Both the position numbers and the translations under genes were made by a program. From positions 1 to 64,000 of the forward strand of contig CANEHE010000001.1 of NCBI GenBank assembly GCA_947427285.1: 64,000 bases of DNA. Direction: 5' to 3'. The notes beneath the pieces are model-generated. The model had not been told where the DNA came from. It searched no databases and was given only the letters and a program-made list of their open reading frames with translations. Origin of the DNA: an uncultured Porphyromonadaceae bacterium. GTDB taxonomy: Bacteria; Bacteroidota; Bacteroidia; Bacteroidales; Muribaculaceae. Shown in pieces: positions 46,301 to 52,646 of this stretch (position 1 is the stretch's first letter; the number at the start of each line of letters is the position of its first letter).

Positions 46301-46356
46301 ACTGCCAACACCACGCATGCAAGCGTCAGCCAATAGGACCATTTCAGGTGTTTCAT
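40384..46356 (-). CDS. Giant GLUG-repeat surface protein
   Basis: A 1990-residue secreted protein with signal peptide MKHLKWSYWLTLACVVLAVL ending near SQS. Residues about 55-330 form a beta-rich N-terminal part. From about 370 to 1860 there are many repeats of about 25-35 residues with the GLUG-like core GGIAGxNxGxIxxCxNxG (for example GGVAGYNAGTVADC, GGIVGYHTYDLRVDSCHNEG), grouped in three or four blocks separated by lead-in segments (ENPFLIETARDLQTLGSAVN, ESPYIIRTRDDLMAFRNAVD, DNPWLIETTADWNTIADFSN). The C-terminus (EWYSTDGQRLASAISGVCIK) is a type often found at the ends of exported Bacteroidales proteins. Such proteins are thought to act at the cell surface as adhesins; this is a family-level inference. 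Confidence 0.85.
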   Translation of the reverse strand: MKHLKWSYWLTLACVVLAVLPLMSQSLLSETAPPEPPELQDFHAVMNAGAKQKAPAQKVTTTIGKMVGKYMALGYTTANVAQRYWLDIEQTEGNNVTITNLMNLGTTVNGTLDPARGVISIAPQKLFNDPEYGDFILYVADIAKKAYYPDRNLEFTLQPDGSVTTGNWGAFIVEGDHRGYASIHHKEVLWAAKASMTDRSLTKDTTRNYPVVFIRENDNKILIKNFYNYGADIVLTVDSAGNVKALRGQVAQGQSSTGALTNFYNYAVTNYVSPESYKLVTTGIPGTWKGNSIELEKWAVASSTTLKSVYELLDKTVITVPDEFVPFSSALSLKGEGTAENPFLIETARDLQTLGSAVNYSGKYTVSKKALTGKHFLQTADIDMAAVPNFEPIGYATASTFNGTYDGGGHTIFNLTVNRRDDATAGLFGIVEANGCIRNLILESPTVSSTKTNVGSAVGQSKGLIENVTVRNGNVSLGSANVGGVAGNASGRVKGCSFSGTVNGGNFSGGIIGLSNGDILDCVSRADIVLNKKSAIVGGIAGSNAGDTVRVENCHFAGSISDRFGSGTIGGIAGYFQRGTMRGCWNSGTIQSASVSSNTTVIGGIAGMLSAATITDCLVSGWLESPDAKTTAGMVGKMTKRVGSGTDEPKVLNSLLTGTIVCPNSMLRNEFTGETILDYAQISGLIFDSQTSSRRSETGGMATARLASGEAVGSLNPEIWVFEAGHYPALKTFATTDAGLLASSPFFLADGDDVGAVKNNFTLSSPDKIEWLLYTGGKYSKQGHGLAIENGIARITATSATTDTLVAFKGTDNYKLAMLKIAPIEFEGLGTEESPYIIRTRDDLMAFRNAVDLQAMRYTGVYFRLGTDIDMGGDTGFIGLSSQGADGAFNGTFDGNGHCIRNWIVDRAKLDGMKPTVSGASSLMAGFFLYTGPEAVIKNLTMDASCSVIAGSHVAALVSQNNGTIINCRNNASVTGLYNEVGGLVAFNSQTGVILDSQNNGEIRCGRQTAGGIAGANLGMIERCQNDGTILNDVISALSPGRNLMGSVGGVAGYNAGTVADCLGAGKVDAPKMAAGLIGENRETGKIITSLVTGICMDPDDASAHGAIMGSQGNTTDTLSNIYYDLQLSATTAGAHSSQKGVTGLTTSRLTDGSLPEGFSPEVWSAEKGRYPVLKNFASSAEALFNARNFVTFSTDGRDDSRFYMRREARVSATENSVTSLRKGDLVLSSEVLGTGTRKGVLTDTLIISDTGRIKEIPILASTGILEKGDGSTDNPWLIETTADWNTIADFSNIHGLDLRDENFRVMSDLDFSGETFKTVAQTGVLRFQGCIDGNGKTFDNISILRTTVSAQGTNVGIVGILGEDGRITNLTIGEKSRIAGFSNTGAFAGQNAGLIEGCTNRSKVSATNTYAGGIGGYVISGGRFQKCENFGAVNAVSGQAGGIAGGNGSDIGGLIRDCRNHGSVVSGERSAGGIIGSGRVDVINCLNKGSIHAHDTYAGGIVGYHTYDLRVDSCHNEGTVIADKGMAGGIVGFLFSSGTISNSKNIGVVESSKMYAGGILGCNYRGNSHVVACVNSGDVKAATTHAGGIVGYLTAGTDSTSMNFIRKSVNYGKVTSGEEYCGGITGEAKAYTRLFDVMNHGDIYGDIYVGGIAGCLLGKVDTCLNTGTVKARRYSLGGIAGVTNTATTITAAISNAANFGKVLSEGTDVKTAFNVGGILGGGNIKINNAINVSDLRGYKTVGGIVGLAVKGSDSSLSGLNMGTCISNSYSIGTVEYADPGNTGLCGHIIGANESTLPYTSFSNLYFDRQQGSAVAFASDSVATPLATASFTAGMLGDGFIQPVAGTYPMLEALAKTDAAIVFSSALALEENATRHNVRDRFRIIAHEGVEWNSSDFTIEGNEVRWSGLKAGQTYTLTARKGDVERVFALKVEAANDGVESVNTDVEPVAIEWYSTDGQRLASAISGVCIKVMVFSDGRRVAEKVIHPAR

Positions 46357-46438
46357 AAAATTGATAGGTTAAAAAGTGAAGGTAAAAAAATAAAGATGGA
46401 AAATAAAGTGAATTCTATTGTACAAGTGAATGATTGCG

Positions 46439-46472
46439 CAAATTTAGTTAAAATTCGGTTACCCCCCCGAAA
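46439..46472 (-). promoter_or_regulatory. Promoter of the GLUG gene with a G7 run in its spacer
   Basis: On the - strand, TAAATTTG (46439-46446) is preceded at 22 bases by TTTC (46469-46472). The spacer begins with seven G's (+ strand C's at 46462-46468). Loss of one or two would bring the spacing to the usual 20-21. Confidence 0.45.
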
Positions 46473-46519
46473 TTAAGGTTAAAAAACATTAATTAAACAC
46501 GTATTTCATATTAGAAAAA

Positions 46520-46545
46520 CGCGGGCAGATTCGCATCTGTCCGCG
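46520..46545 (-). terminator. Terminator of the leucine-rich gene
   Basis: CGCGGGCAGAT and ATCTGTCCGCG pair around TCGC with one G-U pair. On the - strand the stem is followed by TTTTTCTAAT, as in a Rho-independent terminator. Confidence 0.75.
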
Positions 46546-46667
46546 CTCCGGATGGTTCAGCCTGTTTCACCATTCACTATATTCCGGTGGAGGAGAAGGA
46601 GAGAAAGAGAGGCGAGAGAATGAGAGAGGGCTGAATTCTGGTACAACTGTTTTACTCACTTTTTCAC

Positions 46668-49202
46668 TTATTTCACCATAATCTTGAATGAACGTCCTGC
46701 GGCGCGTACAATGTAGACTCCGCCCTGTGCCACGCTGACGGTAGTGGCCGGACCGGAATAGACGGTCTGTCCCGACATGTCGGTCACGGAGACATTGCCG
46801 TAAGTGCCTTCAATGTAGATCTCGCGGCCGTTTGCGGTGACAATCACATTGTCGGCGTCAGCCTGCACACCCTCCACGCCAAGCAGATCGGTCGACTTGA
46901 TGTTGACGAAACGGTTCCAGTAGGGAGCCTGTTTGTAATCCTCGATCGACTCCGACGGCACATACAGCGTTGCCTTAGAATATACCTCAGTAGGTACAAG
47001 TCCTCCATATTCATCATAAGATCCTTCAACGAAGGGGGGCATTTCCGCTTTACATACTATCTTTTGAAGATTAGTGACAGCATGTCCTATAAAACCCATC
47101 TCCTCCAGTCCGGAACCAAGTTCAAGGTGTTTAAGATTGGGACTATTGGCTAAATAATACCCAACTTTACGGACCGAGTTGGGGATGGAGAATTCTTCAT
47201 ATAGGCCGGGGAAACAATTTTTTCCTATTTCCTCTATCCCTTCTTCCAATGTTACTTTCTCTATGGTAGCCAAGGCAGAATAAGTATCAAAAAGGTTATT
47301 TCCAATTTTTTTGACACTGGCACCTATATACACCTCTTTTATGCTGGAAGTGAGTGCAAAAGCATACTCCGGAGTTGGGCAATTAGACATTATGGTGACC
47401 TTTTCGCTACCGCTTTTAAAGAATGAGTGGTGGCCCCATTTGGTCACACTGGCGGGAATAATAATTTCACTGCTTTCTCCTCCTATTCCGGAATACTCAA
47501 AAGCGTTGTTACCGATTGAGTCAGTTCCTTCTGGAAGATCGAATTTCCATAAGGATAGAGCATTCTTGAAGGCAGATGGTCCGATTGTCTTTAATTCTTT
47601 AGGTAATTTGAAATCAGATAATTTACCACAACTCATAAATGCTCCGTCATCTATTATGTGGATATTTTCCGGTAGTTCTACTTTAGAGAGATTACTACAG
47701 CCGGCAAATGTCTGTGCTGTGATTGTTGTCACTTTTTTGGGAATAGTCATTGATGTCAGGTTTTTGCAAAGATAGAATGCCTGACTGGCGATTGTGTCTA
47801 CAGATAGAGGAATATTGATGGATTTTAGGGAAGATCCATAGAAAGCACCTCCTTGTATTTCCCGTGTGCCGTAGGGTATATCGTAAATATCTTTTTGCTG
47901 CCCGACAGGATATGCGATTAGTTTTTTTCTGTCTTTTGTGAAAAGAACATTATCTACAGTCATATAATTCTGATTTCCTTCCGCTACCTCTATTTTACTC
48001 AAAAGGGGACAATTCAGTAATATTCGAGGACCTATATACTCTATACTGGCAGGAAATTGTATTTCGCGCAATGACATACATGTAGCGAAAGTAGCCTGAG
48101 GGAGTGTTTTCACCCCTTCTTTTAGTGTGACTCTGTCCAGAAACAAACAGGAAGAAAATACTCCCTCTCCCAACTCTATACCGGCAGGGATTGTCAATGA
48201 CGATATTCCAGATCCTCGGAACGCACTGTTACCGATATATTCCAGTCCTTCAGGAAAGTCTATTTCGTCAAGGCTTGTAGCGTAAAAAGCCATGTTACCA
48301 ATTTTTTTTAGACTTTTGGGAAGTGAGATAATTATAATATCGCACGAATCAAAAGCATGGTCATTTATAGTTTCCACGTTAGAACCTATTTTTGCAATTA
48401 GATTATTTCCAGAGCCAAACAGAACATATTCAGGTATTTCTATTATTCCATTTCCGAAATCTATTTTTTCAATTTCATCGCAATCCCAAAATGCCTTTTC
48501 TCCGATTTCCGTTATTCTATCCGGAATATCGATATTCACTATTTTTGAATTTGCAAAAGCCCATTTGTCTATTTTTATACATTTCTCCGAAAACTCATAA
48601 GATAGACCCTCATGGTTTTGAGGATACATAAGCAGTGTTGTTTCGTCTTTTGAATACAATACTCCGTCAATGCTGGAGTAATATTTATTGGAAATGTCGA
48701 CTATAAAGGTGGATAAGGCACTACAGGAGTAAAATACATTCGGAGCATCAAGTTCACACTTCATTTGCGCCGGAATTGTCACTGTGCCAAGTGAAGAGCA
48801 GCTACTAAAAGCATTATCTCCAATTTTAGTCAGCATGGGGGAATTGGGGAATTCTAATTTTATGAGCGAGTTACAAAGGTAGAAAGCGTTTGATCCTATT
48901 TCAATAAGAGAGCCGGGAAGAATTATGCCAGTTAGTTTATTGCAACTACGAAAAGCATTGGCCGCTATTCTTTTTACCATACAATTACCGAAAGGGCCGG
49001 GTGTCATGCCGGGAATGGTTATGTCTCCGGAATATGCTTCTTCACCTTCTGGAGGCGCGATCACTTCACAGACATTATCTTCAGCTATGCGGTACCAGAT
49101 GCCGCCGGACTGCCAGGTGTCGCCGACGGCGGCGTGGAGTGGCTGGATGTGTGTGGCGATGACGATGCATAGCAACACGAGGTAGTTAATAAACTGTTTC
49201 AT
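46668..49202 (-). CDS. Secreted BspA-type leucine-rich repeat protein with C-terminal sorting-like domain
   Basis: An 844-residue protein with signal peptide MKQFINYLVLLCIVIATHIQ ending near HAA. After a short lead-in come more than 20 LRR_5 repeats of about 23 residues (for example LIEIGSNAFYLCNSLIKLEF, ITEIGEKAFWDCDEIEKIDF). The C-terminal 75 residues form a small beta domain (YIEGTYGNVSVTDMSGQTVY, then VSVAQGGVYIVRAAGRSFKI), which resembles type IX secretion or surface-anchoring tails of Bacteroidota. Members bind host or microbial targets; the ligand here is unknown. A terminator at 46520-46545 follows, so it is not likely to be read through into the GLUG gene. Confidence 0.87.
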   Translation of the reverse strand: MKQFINYLVLLCIVIATHIQPLHAAVGDTWQSGGIWYRIAEDNVCEVIAPPEGEEAYSGDITIPGMTPGPFGNCMVKRIAANAFRSCNKLTGIILPGSLIEIGSNAFYLCNSLIKLEFPNSPMLTKIGDNAFSSCSSLGTVTIPAQMKCELDAPNVFYSCSALSTFIVDISNKYYSSIDGVLYSKDETTLLMYPQNHEGLSYEFSEKCIKIDKWAFANSKIVNIDIPDRITEIGEKAFWDCDEIEKIDFGNGIIEIPEYVLFGSGNNLIAKIGSNVETINDHAFDSCDIIIISLPKSLKKIGNMAFYATSLDEIDFPEGLEYIGNSAFRGSGISSLTIPAGIELGEGVFSSCLFLDRVTLKEGVKTLPQATFATCMSLREIQFPASIEYIGPRILLNCPLLSKIEVAEGNQNYMTVDNVLFTKDRKKLIAYPVGQQKDIYDIPYGTREIQGGAFYGSSLKSINIPLSVDTIASQAFYLCKNLTSMTIPKKVTTITAQTFAGCSNLSKVELPENIHIIDDGAFMSCGKLSDFKLPKELKTIGPSAFKNALSLWKFDLPEGTDSIGNNAFEYSGIGGESSEIIIPASVTKWGHHSFFKSGSEKVTIMSNCPTPEYAFALTSSIKEVYIGASVKKIGNNLFDTYSALATIEKVTLEEGIEEIGKNCFPGLYEEFSIPNSVRKVGYYLANSPNLKHLELGSGLEEMGFIGHAVTNLQKIVCKAEMPPFVEGSYDEYGGLVPTEVYSKATLYVPSESIEDYKQAPYWNRFVNIKSTDLLGVEGVQADADNVIVTANGREIYIEGTYGNVSVTDMSGQTVYSGPATTVSVAQGGVYIVRAAGRSFKIMVK

Positions 49203-49324
49203 AAGCGTTGGGTTTTGTGCTCCGGAAAATCCCTGCCCGGATGCGGTTTGACTTTTGTTTGATTCGAGGTTGTCGTGGGATTTCAGCTCCGTTTCATTCG
49301 TAAATGCGGGAGCATCGACATCTG

Positions 49325-49332
49325 CAAAGGTA
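49325..49332 (-). promoter_or_regulatory. -7 box upstream of the leucine-rich gene
   Basis: On the - strand TACCTTTG matches TAnnTTTG about 120 bases before the start codon. No clear -33 TTTG is seen at the right distance. Confidence 0.4.
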
Positions 49333-49380
49333 TAGCAAAATATCTCAGAAAGAAGCTGAATTTGTAAAATTATATTAACG

Positions 49381-49416
49381 AAAAACTGACCGGATTCTTG
49401 AATCCGGTCAGTTTTT
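49381..49416 (-). terminator. Terminator of the AraC-type regulator gene
   Basis: A 16-base perfect stem (AAAAACTGACCGGATT at 49381-49396 with its complement at 49401-49416) and a four-base loop, with T-run on the - strand exit. Works in both directions. Confidence 0.88.
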
Positions 49417-49448
49417 GGGGTGTAAGGTGTAAGGGTATAGGTAAATAG

Positions 49449-51167
49449 TTATAATAGGCCTTTCTTGTGGCGTTCGGTGGAGATTTTTCGATATTCGGCC
49501 GCAGTGAGTCCGGTGTTTTTCTTGAAAGCTGCCTGAAAGGTGCTGCGGGAATTGAAGCCGACCGATTCGGCAATTCCGTCTGTGGAGAAATCTCCCCATT
49601 CGCGGGGATTGTCGATGCGCCGGCATACTTCGCGGATGCGGGCGTTGTTGACGTAGGTCTGGAAATTGCAGCCGAACACTTCATTTATGACGAGGCTCAC
49701 ATATCGGGTGTTGCTGCCGACAAGCTGTGCGAGGCGCGTCAGGGAGAAGTCTCCGGAAAAAGGGGCATCGGTACGGAGTATGGTTTTCTCTATTTCGCGT
49801 GCCAGCCGGTTGCGTTCGGCGGCCGACATTATCTGTTTGGGGCGTTTGGCGACAGGGTCGGTCGATTCCAGTTGTTCCGGTTGTTCCTGTTCTTTCGATT
49901 GTTCCGATTGTTCCGGTTGAGGCTGAACCGATGCGCAACGGACATTGTCGTAGAGCATGTTGTTTCTCTCGCGGAGCTTCCGGTTGGCGGAGCGGAGACT
50001 ATAGACGAAGAGTGCAAAGCAGAGAATCACTATTATCGCGGCGAAGATAACCCATCTGAGCACTTTCTGCCGATACTCCATGATTATCATCTGCCTGCGT
50101 ATCTCTTTGTGGAGGTCATCGAATTTTATCTGTTCCAACCCTTTTGTGATCCGGCTGTTCCAGATGGAGTCTTTCAGCATCACGGCGTGGTGCATGGTCT
50201 CCTCAAGTTTTTGTCGTTCTCCGGTTTTCTGATATATGTCGGCGAGAGTCTCAAAAGTGATCTGGCGCAGTTCCCTCTGGTTGTAGAGCCAGGAGGCGCG
50301 GATCACGTCGAGAAATGTATGTATGGCCTCTTCATAACGGGCTTCCCTCATAAGAATTACCGCTTTTATAAAGAGCAGGGAGGCATAGTCTCTGGCATCT
50401 CTGGTGCCGAGACTGTCTGTGCGGTAGTGCGACATCAGGCGATCGAGTTTTGTCAGAGTCAGGGGTATGTCGCCCCGGCGATGACTCTCCATGACAGAAT
50501 ACATCTGTCCCGGAATGTCGAGTTCCGGATTTTTATCTCCGAGGAGTTTTCTGAGTTGCGGCCATTCCTCCTTTATCTCTATTTCCGGATTGACAAGACC
50601 GATGCGCACTAAATTTGAAAAAGCCCTCACGGCGATCTCATTGTCGTGCAGGCTGACAGCTGTCTGGAAAGCCTTTTTCAAATGGTCTACTGGCTCATGG
50701 ATGTCTATTCCCTCCGGATCGATGTTGTATTCATATATCTTGTGCATCGCAAGATAATACAGCGGTCGCGCCGATTTTATGCCCCATTGGTTCTGTAGGG
50801 TGGTCAGTTGGGCGTAGTCCTGTAGACAGGCCTCATAGTTGATATAGGCCCAGTTGTTGGTTTCCCAACGGCCACACCATGCTTCGAAGCATTCCTTTTT
50901 CTCGCGTTCCGACATCTGGTCGTGGACACGTTCGGCCACGATGGTGAAGCAGAGCATGGCACTGTCGGGATGGCTAGTGTGGTAAAGAAATCGCCAACCG
51001 TTTTTGAGAAGGTCGGCGGAACTTGTGCGGAGGTAGCGTTGGTAATGGTCGGCCGGAGGAGGCGTGGAGATGGACGGCGCGGAGTCTGTCTGTGCGTGGA
51101 TCGCTGCGGATGCAGCCATGAAGATGACTGACAGAAGAGTGCACAGGTGTAAAAGGCGAGGTAACAT
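49449..51167 (-). CDS. Membrane-bound regulator: periplasmic helical sensor, membrane helix, AraC DNA-binding domain
   Basis: The ATG at 51167 gives 572 residues with a signal peptide (MLPRLLHLCTLLSVIFMAAS, then AAIHAQ); the longer frame from 51401 would bury it. Residues 40-340 are helical, TPR-like repeats. A membrane helix lies at about 369-392 (VLRWVIFAAIIVILCFALFV). A Gln/Glu/Ser-rich linker (about 415-435) leads to a C-terminal AraC-type domain (about 475-565) with two helix-turn-helices (LTRLAQLVGSNTRYVSLVIN and IAESVGFNSRSTFQAAFKKN). The layout fits a one-component transmembrane regulator, with the sensor outside and DNA binding inside. No kinase domain is present. The target genes are unknown; the neighbouring surface genes are candidates. 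Confidence 0.85.
   Translation of the reverse strand: MLPRLLHLCTLLSVIFMAASAAIHAQTDSAPSISTPPPADHYQRYLRTSSADLLKNGWRFLYHTSHPDSAMLCFTIVAERVHDQMSEREKKECFEAWCGRWETNNWAYINYEACLQDYAQLTTLQNQWGIKSARPLYYLAMHKIYEYNIDPEGIDIHEPVDHLKKAFQTAVSLHDNEIAVRAFSNLVRIGLVNPEIEIKEEWPQLRKLLGDKNPELDIPGQMYSVMESHRRGDIPLTLTKLDRLMSHYRTDSLGTRDARDYASLLFIKAVILMREARYEEAIHTFLDVIRASWLYNQRELRQITFETLADIYQKTGERQKLEETMHHAVMLKDSIWNSRITKGLEQIKFDDLHKEIRRQMIIMEYRQKVLRWVIFAAIIVILCFALFVYSLRSANRKLRERNNMLYDNVRCASVQPQPEQSEQSKEQEQPEQLESTDPVAKRPKQIMSAAERNRLAREIEKTILRTDAPFSGDFSLTRLAQLVGSNTRYVSLVINEVFGCNFQTYVNNARIREVCRRIDNPREWGDFSTDGIAESVGFNSRSTFQAAFKKNTGLTAAEYRKISTERHKKGLL
49865..49918. repeat. Imperfect 9-base repeats in the regulator linker
   Basis: Six adjacent 9-base units (consensus GTTCCGGTT, with variants such as GTTCCGATT and GTTCCTGTT) encode the Gln/Glu/Ser-rich linker on the - strand. 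In-frame unit gain or loss would alter linker length by three residues. Confidence 0.75.
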
Positions 51168-51231
51168 CTTAGAAAACCGTTTAAGAAATTTCTTTGGATA
51201 TTCGTTGCTGAAAAACTGCTGGTTGAGACAA

Positions 51232-51279
51232 CGGAGCGGAACAGGTCGGATAGTGAGGTATACCGACAGTTCCGCTCCG
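51232..51279 (-). terminator. Stem-loop after lpdA
   Basis: CGGAGCGGAAC (51232-51242) pairs with GTTCCGCTCCG (51269-51279) around 26 bases that can form a small inner stem. It lies between the lpdA stop and the regulator start. Confidence 0.5.
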
Positions 51280-51289
51280 GTAAAACATA

Positions 51290-52645
51290 TTATTTCACTG
51301 CGTGGAGGGCGGAGAGGATTACTTCGCTCACTGTGGGATGGCCGAAGATGATCTGGCGCATCTGTTCCAGAGTAGTGTCGCGGTTCATCAGGTCGGCGCA
51401 CTGTTGGGCGAGGTCGGCAGCCTGCACTCCCATGATGTGGGCACCGATGAGTGTGCCGTCATCCTTGCGGAATATGAGTTTGCAGAGTCCGTCTGATTCG
51501 CTCATCGAGAGGGCTTTGCCATTGGCACGGAAGAAACTCTGGCCGGTCATGATCTCTATGCCCTGAGCCTTGCACTGGTCTTCTGTCAGACCCACCATGC
51601 CGCATTCAGGCACGGTGAAGACGGCAGAAGGCACAATGTCGAAGCGGATTGCATCTTCCTTGTCTTGAATGGCGTTGAGGGCCCGTTCCCCTTGGAACGA
51701 GGCCACGTGGGCCAGCATCATTCGGGCGTTCACGTCTCCGGTGGCGAAGATGTGCGGAACGTTGGTGCGCATATAGTCGTCTACCACGATGCCACGGGGT
51801 GAGAATTCCACACCTGTGGCCTCAAGGTTGAGACCGTCGAGTCGCGGAGCGCGTCCTACAGCCATGAGCAGGTCGGAACTTTCCACTGTCTCCTCCTTGC
51901 CTTTGCATTCGTAGGTCACGGCTATCCGGTAGTCTTCGGTCTGTTCGATTTTCTTTGCGGCCGCGGATGTGATGATCTTGATCCCCTTCTTGGTAAGTGT
52001 CTGTTTGAGCCGCTTGGCGATGTCGGAGTCAAATGGAGGCAGAATTTGCTTCATGAATTCTATCACTGTCACCTTCGAACCGAATGAGGCGAAGATGTTG
52101 GCAAACTCCATGCCGATCACGCCGCCACCGATTATGGTCAGTGACTCCGGCACATACTCGATGGCAAGCAGGCGTGACGAATCCATCACGCACTCCAGAT
52201 CGTGACCTGGGATGGGGAGAGACTTCGATACGCTTCCGGTGGCGATAATGATGTTGTCGGCGGTATATTCCTCACCGTCGGCCACCACTGTGTCGCGGTC
52301 TTTGAAAGAGGCCATGGCCTCCACTACGTTCACTTTCGCGCTTTTGAGCATCATGGCGATGCCGGAACGGAGTTGGTCGGTGACTTCGGTCTTACGTTCC
52401 ATTACCTTGTTGAAGTCGAGCGTGAAAGTGAAGTCGTCGATACCGAATTTGTCCGCTTCCTTGAACTGGGCCACGGCCTCGGCGTTGCGGCAGAGGCATT
52501 TGGTCGGGATGCATCCCTCATTTAGGCATGTGCCGCCGAGCTGCGAACCGTTGAAGAGCGTCACACTCATTCCCCGGCGGGCGGCGGAGAGGGCGGTCTC
52601 ATAGCCGCCCGGCCCCGCGCCGATGATTATAAGGTCGCTGTGCAT
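51290..52645 (-). CDS. lpdA: Dihydrolipoyl dehydrogenase (glycine cleavage L-protein)
   Basis: Flavoprotein that re-oxidises dihydrolipoyl-protein H using NAD+. The FAD-binding start DLIIIGAGPGGYETALSAAR, the redox pair C40/C45 in GGTCLNEGCIPTK, the NAD-binding LTIIGGGVIGMEFANIFASF and the C-terminal catalytic H in FGHPTVSEVILSALH are all present. The length (451) is normal. It follows gcvPB with a one-base gap, which supports a role in glycine cleavage, although the same protein could serve other lipoyl enzymes. Confidence 0.97.
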   Translation of the reverse strand: MHSDLIIIGAGPGGYETALSAARRGMSVTLFNGSQLGGTCLNEGCIPTKCLCRNAEAVAQFKEADKFGIDDFTFTLDFNKVMERKTEVTDQLRSGIAMMLKSAKVNVVEAMASFKDRDTVVADGEEYTADNIIIATGSVSKSLPIPGHDLECVMDSSRLLAIEYVPESLTIIGGGVIGMEFANIFASFGSKVTVIEFMKQILPPFDSDIAKRLKQTLTKKGIKIITSAAAKKIEQTEDYRIAVTYECKGKEETVESSDLLMAVGRAPRLDGLNLEATGVEFSPRGIVVDDYMRTNVPHIFATGDVNARMMLAHVASFQGERALNAIQDKEDAIRFDIVPSAVFTVPECGMVGLTEDQCKAQGIEIMTGQSFFRANGKALSMSESDGLCKLIFRKDDGTLIGAHIMGVQAADLAQQCADLMNRDTTLEQMRQIIFGHPTVSEVILSALHAVK

Positions 52646-52646
52646 C

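Larger units (their letters stand above)
46357..46667. other. Intergenic region between GLUG and leucine-rich genes
   Basis: Holds the terminator of the leucine-rich gene (46520-46545), a -7-like box for the GLUG gene on the - strand (46439-46446), and a C7 run at 46462-46468 located in the expected -33 zone of that promoter. No open frame of note. Confidence 0.55.

Noticed and set aside
49865-49918. CRISPR-like short repeats
   Set aside because: Nine-base units without spacers, lying in a coding sequence; no cas genes nearby. GLUG repeats are also coding and have no spacer structure.
49467-50612. 381-residue + strand frame opposite the AraC-type regulator
   Set aside because: Antisense to a well-supported gene, with no motif or signal; Phe/Leu-rich as in shadow frames.
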